Below, one piece after another: positions 43,366-53,700 of a stretch of 64,000 nucleotides of DNA; position 1 is the first letter of the stretch, and every line of letters starts with the position of its first letter. Source of the DNA: Chelativorans salis (lineage in GTDB: Bacteria > Pseudomonadota > Alphaproteobacteria > Rhizobiales > Rhizobiaceae). Location: positions 124,001-188,000 of the forward strand of contig NZ_JAOCZP010000003.1 in the NCBI RefSeq assembly GCF_025336525.1, in the 5' to 3' direction. The translations under genes were made by a program, and so were the position numbers. Below the pieces are notes generated by a model. The model did not search any database and had not been told where the DNA came from. It was given only the letters and a program-made list of their open reading frames with translations.

Positions 43366-45555
43366 TTAAAGATCCTCGTTTTGCTGCCACCAGAGATCTG
43401 CATAGTGCCCTCCATGCTTCAATAAGTCCGCATGGGAGCCTTCCTCGACAATTTCGCCATGCTCGAGAACGACGATACGATCACATAGGCGCATGGCGTT
43501 CAGGCGATGGGTGATGATGATCGCTGTGCGGTTCTCCAGGACATCCGGAAGACGTTCTATGATCGCCGCTTCCGAATCGTAGTCGAGCGCACTGGTCGCC
43601 TCGTCGAAGATAAAGATTGGCGGCTGTGCTGCCAGAGCGCGTGCGATGGCGATGCGCTGCCGCTGCCCGCCCGAAAGCAAGCCACCACGCTCACCTACTT
43701 GGGTGTCATACCCGTTTGGCAGGTCGTTTATGACGAATTCATGGGCGCCGGCGAGCCGGGCTGCCTCTACCAACTCTTCCGTCGTCGCCAGAGGATTACC
43801 GAGTCGGAGGTTTTCAAGGATGGTTCCATCGAACAGGAAGCTTTCCTGCAGGACAATACCCATGTTCTTGCGCAGTGTGGCGGTATCGGCCATGGCAAGG
43901 TCTACGCCATCGACGAGCACCTGGCCGCTTTGTGGCACGTCAAGCCGCTTGATCAACCTGGTGATTGTGCTCTTCCCCGAGCCGCTGCGCCCGGTCACCC
44001 CTAGTTTTTCGCCGGCGGCGACTTTCAAACTCAGTCGCCGTACCGCCTCCGGTGCGGCCTCGCTATAGCGGAAGGTGACGTTTCGCAGCTCGATCTCGCC
44101 GCGGACCTTATGGAGAGGGGTGCGGCTTTCCACCGACCCGGTCTCCGTCTTCTCGTTGAGTATATCGCCGATACGCTTGAGGGAAACGCCCGTGTGCTGG
44201 ACGTCGTGCCAGATCTGGGCGAGACGCAGGACCGGCATGGTGACGTGGCCGGCCAGCATGTTAAAGGCGACCAGCTGGCCCACCGACAGATCGCCGGCGA
44301 GCACATGGTGCACGCCGAACCAAAGGAGAATGGCGCTGGTAACCTTGTGAACGAGACTGATACCGCCGCCGGCCCATTCGCTGAGCATCGTAGCCTTGAA
44401 GGAAGTTCTGAGAAGGGAGGCCAGCCGATCTTCCCAGTCGCGGGAAAAACGCTCCTCTATCGCTAGGCACTTCACCGTCTCGATTCCCGTGATCGCTTCG
44501 GTTAGGTAGGCGGTGTTGTCGGCATGCCGCTCCAATTCACGCTTCATGCAGCGCCGCAGAAATGGGGCGACGATTATCCAGAAGACTAGGTAGACGACGA
44601 ACGAACCCAGGACGATCGAAGCAAGATCGACCGCATAGCTGTACATGAAGGCGACGAAGACGCCTACAAAGACAAGATCCAGCAACAGGATCAGGGCGGA
44701 TCCGATCAGGAACCTGCGTATGTGATCGAGCTCCCGCACACGCGCGATGATTTCGCCGACCTGCCGTTTGGTAAAGAAGCCGAGCGGCAGATGCACCAAG
44801 TGGCGGAACAGCTTTGTCGAGAACTCTGCATTCACGCAGCTTGCCAGATGCGCGTAGACGAGGCCGCGCAAATATTCCATGAGCGGATTGAAGAGGGCTA
44901 TACCCAGCATTCCGATTGCCAGCACTTCGAGGCTTTGCAGCCCACGGCTGACGAGCACGCGGTCGATGACGAGCTCCGACAGCTTGGGAGAGGCCAGTGC
45001 GAATAGTTGAAGCACGAAGGCAGCCGCGATGACCATGCGGAAGCTCGCCGCGTGCTTCAGGATTGACGGCAGAAACCACCCCAGATCGAAGGACTTCCCC
45101 TCTTCCTCCGCAGCCGGTGCACCTGCCCCCACAAGTATGATGCGCGTAGAAAAGCGCTGCCGGACGTCGGCGTGGGAGAGACGCAGCCGCCGGCCATCTG
45201 TTGGCGAGAGCAGTTGCACCTCTGAGTCCGTGACTGCTTGCAGAACGCAGTATTGCCCGTGGTCGCGTTCGCGGAGAAGCGCAGGCAAAGGTAGGAAACG
45301 CAATCTCTCGAACCGGATTTCGGCAGCGCGGACCCGCAAGCCAAGCCGCTTGACCGCCCGCAGGATGTCCATCTCCTGGAAAATACCTTCCGTAGGACTC
45401 TCGATATGCCAGACCTGCCAGGCATCAGCAGCTTTGCCGAGGCTGCGGGCAGCGGCTATCAGCGCCTGCAGACCGCTGTCCTGTGCGAGACTGGCCTTCA
45501 CATCCCCAGCGCCGCTCCTGCGCGCTTGCGCAACGGCTTCAACTACCGCGTCCAT
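43366..45555 (-). CDS. Type I secretion ABC transporter, HlyB-like (second ATPase of an RtxBDE-like system)
   Basis: A 729-residue exporter subunit. Residues 1 to about 150 form a C39-like domain without the catalytic Cys (substrate-binding rather than cleaving), then six membrane helices, then a complete ATPase: GRSGSGKST (Walker A), LLSGGQRQRIAIARAL, IFIFDEATSALD (Walker B) and an ITHRL switch His. Its ATG follows the HlyD stop directly (no gap). It is the last gene of a three-gene operon ABC-HlyD-ABC. It probably pairs with the first ABC protein. Confidence 0.93.
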   Translation of the reverse strand: MDAVVEAVAQARRSGAGDVKASLAQDSGLQALIAAARSLGKAADAWQVWHIESPTEGIFQEMDILRAVKRLGLRVRAAEIRFERLRFLPLPALLRERDHGQYCVLQAVTDSEVQLLSPTDGRRLRLSHADVRQRFSTRIILVGAGAPAAEEEGKSFDLGWFLPSILKHAASFRMVIAAAFVLQLFALASPKLSELVIDRVLVSRGLQSLEVLAIGMLGIALFNPLMEYLRGLVYAHLASCVNAEFSTKLFRHLVHLPLGFFTKRQVGEIIARVRELDHIRRFLIGSALILLLDLVFVGVFVAFMYSYAVDLASIVLGSFVVYLVFWIIVAPFLRRCMKRELERHADNTAYLTEAITGIETVKCLAIEERFSRDWEDRLASLLRTSFKATMLSEWAGGGISLVHKVTSAILLWFGVHHVLAGDLSVGQLVAFNMLAGHVTMPVLRLAQIWHDVQHTGVSLKRIGDILNEKTETGSVESRTPLHKVRGEIELRNVTFRYSEAAPEAVRRLSLKVAAGEKLGVTGRSGSGKSTITRLIKRLDVPQSGQVLVDGVDLAMADTATLRKNMGIVLQESFLFDGTILENLRLGNPLATTEELVEAARLAGAHEFVINDLPNGYDTQVGERGGLLSGGQRQRIAIARALAAQPPIFIFDEATSALDYDSEAAIIERLPDVLENRTAIIITHRLNAMRLCDRIVVLEHGEIVEEGSHADLLKHGGHYADLWWQQNEDL

Positions 45556-46947
45556 CTATCGCTCGCGCATTGCATTGTGCTGATGATCCATGAGCGGGCT
45601 CAGCAGGTAGTCGATGACGCGGCGGCTGTCGGTTTTGATTTCGGCGGTGACCTGCATGCCAGTGGCCAGGAGCACGTCCTTGCCATCGACGGCGATCGCG
45701 CGCGCCGACAGACGTATGTGTGCAGGATAGATCAGCCCGAGTTGCTCGTCGGTAACAGAGTCGCGTGAAACATGCAGGATCTTCCCCTTAACGGTTCCAT
45801 AGCGCGTGTAGGGAAAGCTTTCTATCTTCAGCTCCACCGGCTGGCCCGGAAGCAGGAAGCCGATGTCCTTGTTCAGTACCTTCACCTCGGCCTCCAAGGC
45901 TGCTTCGTCAGGCACGACCATCATCAGTTCTTGTCCCGCCGTCACGATGCCGCCGATCGTATGGACTGCCAGCTGCTGGACCACACCGTCGACGGGGGCG
46001 CGAATGGTCAAGTGCCGCGCCCTTTCTTTGGCCTTGATGTGCTCTTGCCTCAGGTCCACAAGCTTTCGGCGCTCTTGGTCGAGCTGCTCCATAAGGGTTC
46101 TACGCCGCTCAGTTCTTTGCTGCTGCCTTTGACTTTCGAGCGTCTTGACATCGGTCTTCAGCACTTCGAGTTCGGACCTTTTCGCTAGCAGCTCCCTTTC
46201 GCGGCTGAGCAACTGCTCCTTAAGCTCCAGAAGCTTCAGGCGCGGGAAATGGCCTTTTTTAAAGAGCTCCTCTCTGCCCTCATAGCGCTCGCGCATATTG
46301 GAAAGCAGCATCTCCAATTCTACTATGTCGCGCTGGGCGGCCTCCTGTTGGACCGTGTTGTGCGCAAGTTGGGCGGTGAAGGTTTCTTCTTCCGCCTGCT
46401 GTTCCTGATATGCACTCATCAGCCGCTCCCGCACACGCGCCACTTTGGCGGGGGCGATACCCTTGGGCGGATCGAAGCTCCCGGGATCATCCGTAAGTAG
46501 CGCTTCCAGTCGCGTAATTTCCAGAATGGAAAATTCGACCTGGGCGTCGAGACGCTCGGCCTCTGCTTCGGCGCTGATGGGGACCAGCTCGACCAGAATG
46601 TCCCCGCGGGTTACGGACTGGCCATCGCTTGCATGAATGCTGCTGATCTCGCCTAGTTCCGGCGCCTGTACGACCTTGGAATATTGGCTGGCGATGATCC
46701 TTCCAGGGGCCGAGGCGATGACGTCGATCTTGCCGAAAATCGACCATAGCAGGGCAAGTGTGCAAAGGACCATTATTGCCAAAGCGACCAGGCGCCCCAC
46801 CCGCGAGGGCGATCGTTCCAGTATCTCCAGATGGCCTGGCAGGAACTCAAGTTCCAAATCCTGCCTCCTCGGCGGCTTCTCCGTCTTGCGCTGGCTCCTC
46901 AGCGTTTGCCGGACGATGCGGAGATGATGTCGGACTCCCTGAAACAT
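45556..46947 (-). CDS. HlyD-family periplasmic adaptor of the type I system
   Basis: A 463-residue membrane fusion protein linking inner-membrane ABC proteins to an outer-membrane TolC channel. A short cytoplasmic tail and one membrane segment (LVALAIMVLCTLALLWSIFG) precede a lipoyl/hairpin region with about 170 residues of coiled coil (to KERARHLTIRAPVDGVVQQL), then the barrel with VEVKVLNKDIGFLLPGQPVE-like sequence. Its ATG overlaps the stop of the first ABC gene (TAATG). No tolC-type gene is in the window. Confidence 0.94.
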   Translation of the reverse strand: MFQGVRHHLRIVRQTLRSQRKTEKPPRRQDLELEFLPGHLEILERSPSRVGRLVALAIMVLCTLALLWSIFGKIDVIASAPGRIIASQYSKVVQAPELGEISSIHASDGQSVTRGDILVELVPISAEAEAERLDAQVEFSILEITRLEALLTDDPGSFDPPKGIAPAKVARVRERLMSAYQEQQAEEETFTAQLAHNTVQQEAAQRDIVELEMLLSNMRERYEGREELFKKGHFPRLKLLELKEQLLSRERELLAKRSELEVLKTDVKTLESQRQQQRTERRRTLMEQLDQERRKLVDLRQEHIKAKERARHLTIRAPVDGVVQQLAVHTIGGIVTAGQELMMVVPDEAALEAEVKVLNKDIGFLLPGQPVELKIESFPYTRYGTVKGKILHVSRDSVTDEQLGLIYPAHIRLSARAIAVDGKDVLLATGMQVTAEIKTDSRRVIDYLLSPLMDHQHNAMRER

Positions 46948-49181
46948 TATACCTGTTCCCCCTCCTGTGGCATGGCAGCAGCCCTTCCCGGAAGGAGCTC
47001 CGCGCTCGCCCCGATTTCATCGACATGTGCACCAGGAGCGCCATGTGACCGGCCAGACTGCGCATGCCAGAGACGGGCATACGTCCCCTCTTGGGCGATC
47101 AAGGTTTTATGATCGCCGGTTTCGACAACGGCTCCCTTGTCAATGACGAAGATCCGGTCGCAAGCACGCACCGTCGACAGCCGATGGGCGATGATGAGTA
47201 CGGTTCGGCCAATACGGATATCCCGTAGATTGCGCTGAATGATCGCCTGCGAGTGCTCGTCGAGGGCGCTGGTGGCCTCGTCGAAGATCAGTATCGCAGG
47301 ATCGGCAAGCAGGGCACGCGCAATTGCGATGCGCTGTCTTTGCCCGCCGGACAGCGATGCCCCGCCTTCTGCGAGAATCGTGCCATAGCCTTCCGGCAGC
47401 TCCAGGATGAACTCGTGTGCACCAGCCATTTCCGCCGCTCGGATAACCTTTTCCAGCGGAACCGCAGGGTCGGTGAGCGCGATGTTTTCTCTGATGGACC
47501 GGTTGAAGAGAAAATTTTCCTGCAGGACCACGCCCATGTGCCGGCGTACAGAGGCTGCATCCAGGCGCGCAAGGTCCATGTTATCGAGGAGGATGCGCCC
47601 TGCGTCCGGATGGTAGAGCTTCTGGATCAGGCGGGCGATAGTGCTCTTGCCAGAGCCGGATGGGCCCACCAGCGCAACCATGGCCCTTGATGGTATCTCT
47701 AGACTGAGGTTCTGCAGGATGGGTGGTGCATCGGGGGCATAGCGGAAGCTGACGCCTTCAAAACGGATGTCACCCTTCGGCCGCAGGCTCAGCGTCCCTT
47801 GTTGCGCTTCGCTTTCGGCCGGCGTGTTCAGCACGTCTCCCAGCCGATCGATGGCAACCCTGGCCTGAACATATTTGCGCCAAAGCTCCGCAAGGCGCAC
47901 GACAGGCTGGCTGACGTGGTTGGCCATCATATTGAAGGCGATGAGTTGCCCGATGGACAGTTCCAGGCCGATAACCATCCGCGCGCCAAACCACGTCACC
48001 AGAACCATCTCGATCTTCTGGATCGTCTGGACCAAATTGCTCGACAACTGCATGAAACGCTGCGCCTCGAAATTCGAGGCGACAAATGATCGTGTCTGCC
48101 CCTCCCAGCGCCGGGTGAGTTGCGGCTCCAAGGCAAGGGACTTTACGGTCTCGATGCCGGTAAGCGTTTCGTTGAGGAAGGCGTTATTGACCGCGCTGTC
48201 GCGGTAAAGCGACTCGATGCGCCGCTGCAGCGGTGGCGTAACCAGATAGCCTACGACAAAGTAGCAGGGGATAGAGGCGGCAACGATCGCCGTCAGAAAA
48301 GGAGAATAGAAATACATCACCGTGAAGAAGATGCCTGTAAAGGCAAGATCAATCACCAGAGTGTTGATCGCGCCGGTCAGGAATTCGCGCAGGGTATCCA
48401 GCTGGCGGACGCGCGTGACGGTAACGCCGACGCTGCGCGCCTTGAAATAGGACAGCGGGAGTGCCATCAGATGGCTGAACAGATTGGAACCCAGACGCGC
48501 ATCGATGCGAAGTGCCGTCTGCGAAGCCACGTATTGGCGCAAACACCTCAACACCACTTCCAGCACCGAGACGACAACGAGGACCGTGGCAAGCACATTC
48601 AGCGTAGCGGTGGCGTGGTGCACGAGGACCTTGTCCATGACCACCTGGAAGAAAAGCGGCGAAAGGAGCGCCAGCAGCTCCATGAAGGCGGACGCGGCTA
48701 GGACTTCCCAAGCGAGATTACGGTAGCGCAGCAACTCGGGAATGAACCAGGTCACATCAAAGGTGGGGGTGCCGTGTCCGTTCTTTCCGCCGCGGACTTC
48801 GACGATTTCGCCGCTCCAGATGGCTTCGAGCTCATCAAGGGAAAGACGCAACGGCTCGATATGCTCCTTGCGCTGAATGACTGCGCACTGGTCGTCCTTC
48901 ATGGTCAGGATCGCCCAGTCGCCATCAGTTGCTTTCCAGGCGATCGGCAGGCTGGAATCTCCCAGCTTCCGTAAGGCCCTGCGACGCCACCGGACCCGCA
49001 AACCGGCTTGCTTGCATAGATGTCGCAATGCCGTTTTCGGCGGCAGATCAACCAAGGCGGAAGCAGCACTTTCGGCCTGGACCCGGTCTTCAACAACTTC
49101 CAACACGATGCCGACGGTTAACACGCATGCCAGCAACGATGCCGTTTGCTGAGACTCAGGAATAGTATTCGATATAACCAT
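46947..49181 (-). CDS. Type I secretion ABC transporter, HlyB-like (first ATPase of an RtxBDE-like system)
   Basis: A 744-residue exporter subunit. The N-terminal 140 residues resemble a degenerate C39 domain (ALRHLCKQAGLRVRWRRRAL). Six membrane helices follow (FMELLALLSPLFFQVVMDKV first), then the ATPase: GPSGSGKST, ASLSGGQRQRIAIARALL, ILIFDEATSALDEHS and IIAHRL, all intact. It is only moderately similar to the other ABC protein at 43366, so a heterodimer is likely. The leader and first codons are AT-rich, unlike the rest. The start at 49181 lacks a clear Shine-Dalgarno. Confidence 0.93.
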   Translation of the reverse strand: MVISNTIPESQQTASLLACVLTVGIVLEVVEDRVQAESAASALVDLPPKTALRHLCKQAGLRVRWRRRALRKLGDSSLPIAWKATDGDWAILTMKDDQCAVIQRKEHIEPLRLSLDELEAIWSGEIVEVRGGKNGHGTPTFDVTWFIPELLRYRNLAWEVLAASAFMELLALLSPLFFQVVMDKVLVHHATATLNVLATVLVVVSVLEVVLRCLRQYVASQTALRIDARLGSNLFSHLMALPLSYFKARSVGVTVTRVRQLDTLREFLTGAINTLVIDLAFTGIFFTVMYFYSPFLTAIVAASIPCYFVVGYLVTPPLQRRIESLYRDSAVNNAFLNETLTGIETVKSLALEPQLTRRWEGQTRSFVASNFEAQRFMQLSSNLVQTIQKIEMVLVTWFGARMVIGLELSIGQLIAFNMMANHVSQPVVRLAELWRKYVQARVAIDRLGDVLNTPAESEAQQGTLSLRPKGDIRFEGVSFRYAPDAPPILQNLSLEIPSRAMVALVGPSGSGKSTIARLIQKLYHPDAGRILLDNMDLARLDAASVRRHMGVVLQENFLFNRSIRENIALTDPAVPLEKVIRAAEMAGAHEFILELPEGYGTILAEGGASLSGGQRQRIAIARALLADPAILIFDEATSALDEHSQAIIQRNLRDIRIGRTVLIIAHRLSTVRACDRIFVIDKGAVVETGDHKTLIAQEGTYARLWHAQSGRSHGAPGAHVDEIGASAELLPGRAAAMPQEGEQV

Positions 49182-49199
49182 ATACTATGAAGATACTTC
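49162..49199. promoter_or_regulatory. AT-rich dyads around the secretion operon start
   Basis: ATAGTAT (49162-49168) and ATACTAT (49182-49188) are a perfect inverted repeat with a 13-bp spacer spanning the start codon, followed by GAAG-ATA-CTTC (49189-49199). They may be an operator or mRNA hairpins at the ribosome-binding site. Confidence 0.4.
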
Positions 49200-50049
49200 A
49201 CTGTCTATATATGTTGAAGTCGTAGTAGATAATTGCAGTGTGCGGCTGCGGCTTCCGGAAAAGCCTTGATAATCAAGAATCTGGAAGCACTCTTAGCCGT
49301 CCTCGCTCCCTGGACGACGCGCAGGAATGTATATTGCGTACTGGCTAGGCATATAAATAATGTATACGAGATTGGCAAGTTCACGCATCTTCCCTTGCGG
49401 GCGAGCGGGAGGTCCGGCGCCAGCCGTCTGCCCGGTCCTTGTCAGCTCATGCTGCCTCCTGGCGATTTACTTCCTGCAGCGGATAGCACGCAGATTAGCT
49501 CTGCAATCGGTGGTGGCTTGAATGCCGAGCCGAGCGGGAAACCCGCCGCGGCGGAGGCGCGTGCAGGCCAATGCGCCCGACGGGGTGAGATCGCGCTCAG
49601 AAAGATTTTGGGCCGGCGAGACAGCAGAACGCGGAGACCAGAAGGGAATCAAAGGCAGCGGGCGGGCGGTTGATGTCAAACGGCATTGAATCGGGCCCTG
49701 TCGACGTCCAAAAGGGCCAAACCGCGACTGACGCCGGGGACCAGACCGACGACCATACTTGTCGACGCCTGAGGCTTGATCTGGTCTTTGCGCATCCCCG
49801 TCGGGACTATCTCACTCGGTTGTCCGATGAAGCCCTTAATTCTGCGAAAGAGACCGGGCGTCCCCGCTTGCCCCGGGTCTCCCCTCCCCCCTCTCTGTGA
49901 ACGGCTGCCGTGCGAGCTGGCCAAGCCGATATCCAGCCCATTTGCCACGCCCCGCAGAGGCGCAAAGGCGAGAGTTCAAGTCCGGCGAATTGACGTCGGG
50001 GCCCTTGCAGCCCACTATGTGCCCAAGCCTGATCAAGCAGGTTGTATAG
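49200..50049. other. Intergenic region, AT-rich then GC-rich, no recognised gene
   Basis: About 850 bp. The first 180 bp (49200-49380) are AT-rich (CATATAAATAATGTATACGA) and likely hold the promoter of the secretion operon. Further on, small ORFs on both strands (49233-49673 plus, 49674-49900 plus, 49676-49948 minus) are not convincing; no toxin or RTX repeat (GGxGxD) is encoded. A pair of GC arms around 49854-49886 could form a hairpin. Confidence 0.5.
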
Positions 50050-50757
50050 ATGACGGCGGAGCAGCCTGGAATCCGGGAAATGAGTGCCCCGTGGAGCGGT
50101 GACCTCGCTCCACGCCTGGCAAGGTTGCGCCCCGATCTGTTCGACCTTCTGTTCGGCGAATGCCGGCCGGAACGATACAGCGCCGGCGAGCACCTCTTCA
50201 TGCAGGAGGACGTGGCCGATCGCATTTACGGCGTCCTGTCGGGCACGGTGGAGATTTCGATCTACTCTCCGGGCGGGCGCAAGCTCGTTGCCAATATCGA
50301 ATTGTCGCGCAGTCTTGTCGGCGAGATCGGGGTGCTTGACGGAGGCGCCCGCACGGCGAGCGCCCTCTGCCTGACTGATTGCACGCTGGTTTCCCTCAAC
50401 AGAGCGCAGCTTTTTGACAAGCTGGAGAAAAACGCCGCCCTCGCGCTGGCGATGATAGGGCTTTTGTGCGCACGCTTACGCTGGGTGAGCGGCGAGCGAA
50501 ACGATCAGGCTTTGCTCAAGATCGAAGCCCGCCTCGCCAAACGGCTGTTGTTCCTCTCCGGGATTTTGGCTGACAAGGATGGCTGGATTGCAATTTCACA
50601 AGCTGAACTCGCCGCATTTCTGGGGGCGACCCGCGAATCAGTCAACAAGATGCTGAACGAATGGCGTAGCCGTTCGCTGATCATGATAAAGCGCAGCGCA
50701 ATCCGCGTGACGAATGCGGATGGCTTGCAGGAGATCGTCGACCTGGGGGACGCGTGA
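50050..50757 (+). CDS. Crp/Fnr family regulator, CRP-like
   Basis: A 235-residue regulator: cyclic-nucleotide-binding domain with the phosphate cassette SLVGEIGVLDGGARTASALC (Gly-Glu and Arg-Thr-Ala, close to CRP's GE and RSA), a long C-helix (about residues 130-160), and a C-terminal winged helix AELAAFLGATRESVNKMLNE whose RES recognition segment resembles CRP's RET. There are no Fnr-type N-terminal cysteines. cAMP sensing is therefore plausible. Its stop is 28 bp from the stop of the P450-peroxidase gene, convergent, and a cyclase gene lies beyond that. Confidence 0.9.
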   Translation: MTAEQPGIREMSAPWSGDLAPRLARLRPDLFDLLFGECRPERYSAGEHLFMQEDVADRIYGVLSGTVEISIYSPGGRKLVANIELSRSLVGEIGVLDGGARTASALCLTDCTLVSLNRAQLFDKLEKNAALALAMIGLLCARLRWVSGERNDQALLKIEARLAKRLLFLSGILADKDGWIAISQAELAAFLGATRESVNKMLNEWRSRSLIMIKRSAIRVTNADGLQEIVDLGDA

Positions 50758-50785
50758 TCGGTTCGGCGGCGTTCCCGGGGACGCT

Positions 50786-53700
50786 TTAAAGCTGCGAGAG
50801 CAAATAGCGCAGGCTCGACCGGCTCGGCATGAAGAAATAGCCGCCGCCGCGCGTGGTGACGAATTCGGGCAGGCCGGTCAGCACCAGTGAGCCGTCGCTG
50901 GAAGGGATTGTGAAGCGCCCCTCCCCGCCACTGGCTCCGATCGTCGGGTCCTTCTCTGCCAGAAGCCCGTGAAAGGTGGCGGCCGAGACCCAGCTTTGCT
51001 GCATGAACTCGTATTGGCGCTCAATATCGGCGTTGAAGCACATGAAGAGCAGCCCCTTTTCGCTTCCCCTCTCATAGGAGCGCCCGCAGCGCAGGATGCG
51101 GTGGCGATTGTTGAGCTTGATCTGTGTCTCCTTGTCGTTGCCCAGAGAGTCGCGCGGATTGGAACGGCGCACATGCGAGCCGAACGGGCAGCGTAGCCCC
51201 TGCGGGTCCTCCGTCGCGTAGGAGAAATCGTTGTCCGGCTTGCGTGCCTTGCGGCCGTTGGGGTTGCGGACGAGCGACGTTCCGTCAGGCCAGCGGCCAA
51301 CCATTTTCGCGGAGATCCAGCGCGCATTGATGGCGGAATTGCCGGTCTGCGACCGCGCCGTCCTTGCGGCCTTCTTGCAGTACGCATGGAACGTCTCGAC
51401 GTGCTGTTCGATCTGGCGCACCACGACAAAGGAGCCGTTCCTGCCGAAGTCCCGCAACTGTGCTGTTGCCCCGAAGAGCGGTTGATGCTCGCTCTCCACT
51501 GCCGGCAGTACGCCGCAGCGGTCGCGTGAGGAAGGAACTGTCGGGGTCAGCGGATAAAAACCACTCTCGTCCTTGTAACCCAGGAGGAACTCGCCGGGGG
51601 CCACCAGGTGCATGGAGGGGACCGGCGCATTGGCGCGCCGGGTGCCCAGAACAACCGGCTGCGAAATTCCATCTGCGAATCCGAAATGTTCGACCGCCTG
51701 CTTCCCCTGCCTGTTTATCACGAGCGGCAGTTGGGTGACGATCGTCATCCCCGCCTCTTCCGTGCACGCGTGGAATTCCCGGACATCCTCCGTGAGCGTC
51801 TCCTCATCGGCCGCGTAGCATATGACCACTGCATCCACCGGCTTTTCCGCCGATCCCCACTCCCAGCACGCCGGCGCACTGCGGCCGACGTCGTCGAGTA
51901 TGCGGCTTCTCGGCTCTGTGGCCATTCCCTGGCGGAATACCGCTGGGAAGGTCTCAAGCCCGCTCTCGCGCGTATGATCGTCGAGGCCGAGGCGCGCCAG
52001 CCCGTTCGGCCCGAACATGACTGTCATCGCCCGCTTCACGGGAAGCCCGTTGCCGAAGCTGGTCCTCTCTTCCACGAAGCGCAACCATGCCTTGCGCTTC
52101 CCTCGTGCAAGGCCCTCGGGAATGCTAACCGCCGTCATGTGCGCATGCTGGAGGGGGCCGAGGGGGCCGAAGAAAACCGTCTGTATCTCTTCCGTTTCCA
52201 GCGCGTCGTGCGGGCGCGGCTGGGAACCGAAAAGCCGAAGCCAGTCGCGCGCCTCGCTCTCGGTCTCGGCCTTCGCAATGCCGCTTCTTATGAGCGCGTT
52301 GATACGAATGCGGTTTGTGTTGAGGCCGGGATAGGCCGAATACCAGAAAAGGGTGGGTATCTGCTGTGCCCGCGCCCACCGCTTGAAGCGGGCGCCGTCT
52401 CTCGCGCCCTCGAAGAAAAGAGAACGGGTCCTCGGAAAGCCCTGCGTGTTGCTCCAGACCCCGGTCAAACCGGCGCGCGCCTTGGCGATGAAGTCTTCGA
52501 GATAGCTTTCCCAACTGCCTCCGTAGTTGCTGAAGAACACCAGCCTGTCCGTGCCAGGCAGCAACACCCAGCGCGCAAAATGGATTGTGTTAATGTCGGC
52601 GAGGAAACCGGGTCGGAAGACATTCCGGGCCGTGATGGAGATGAGATAGAAGGAAAGACGCAGCGTCAGCCGCCGCAGCATGCCGGGCTTCATGACCGAG
52701 ACGGCGGTTAGGTTGTTCTGCGGGAAGTGGTTTTCCCGCCTGACGATCTCGGCCAGTGTTTCCGGATCTGGCTGAGTGTCGCTGGGCACGTCCCGTTTCT
52801 CAAGCCGCCGGAGCGCGATATGAAGGAGCAGGCCGACGAAGGCCAGAGACATGCTGACGCCGACAAGAGCAAGCACGAGCGAGGTCCCGGCCACCAGAAG
52901 ATTGCGGAAGACGCCGGGCACGTATCCGAAGACAAGGCTGTAGGTAATCCCCCAGCACATAAGAAGCACGATTGCAGCGGTCACCAGCAGCCTCGGCGAC
53001 CGGATCGTCCTCTTGAACGCAGCCCACGCACTTCCCTTCGGCATTTCCAGAAGGCTTTGCGCCGGCTCCAATGCCCATCGATAGCAGTCACCCTGCGTCA
53101 GCTTTTCCCGCACTTCGGCAAGCACGGCGCCGGCACCATCGCCCTGCGCATTTGCCACGATCCCGCGCACCGCACTCTCCAACTCCGCCTCTGCACGAAT
53201 ACGAGCGACCGAATGGCCGGGCGTTCCGGAAAATACTAGGCCTACGTTGCTGCCGAATGTCGGAGAGATCCTGATCATTCGCGCGCGCATGAAATCTTCG
53301 AGCGGCTCTTCCGCATCCAGCCCGCATCGGTCCTCCAACAAGCCGCGAACCAGAGAACCGGCATGTTCGGCAAAAGCCTGCACCACGGCTTCATCCGCGC
53401 CGTCGCCCGAAAGTTCGAGCACGAGATGTGTCCGTTCACCGTTCGCGGGGGCGCTCGGCGCACAGACGACCGCAAGACTCGCAAAATGGATGATGCCGCT
53501 TGCGTCCAGCGCCACCGCTGCCGGCTCGTTCGCCGGGTTGCCAAGCTTGCCGACCTCCTCGCGCAACTTTTCGGCTTCCGTGCCGTCGTCGCACGCGAAC
53601 ACTACAGAGACCATGGAGTGCTCTACCGTTTTCGAAAGCGGCGAAGGTTCGAAGACGATCCTCAGGCTCTCCGGATAAGCGCCGAGCCGCGAAAGACGGC

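Noticed and set aside
49233-49948. Small ORFs upstream of the secretion operon as its cargo
   Set aside because: No Gly-Gly leader, RTX repeats or acidic C-terminus; the frames on both strands look equally like chance.
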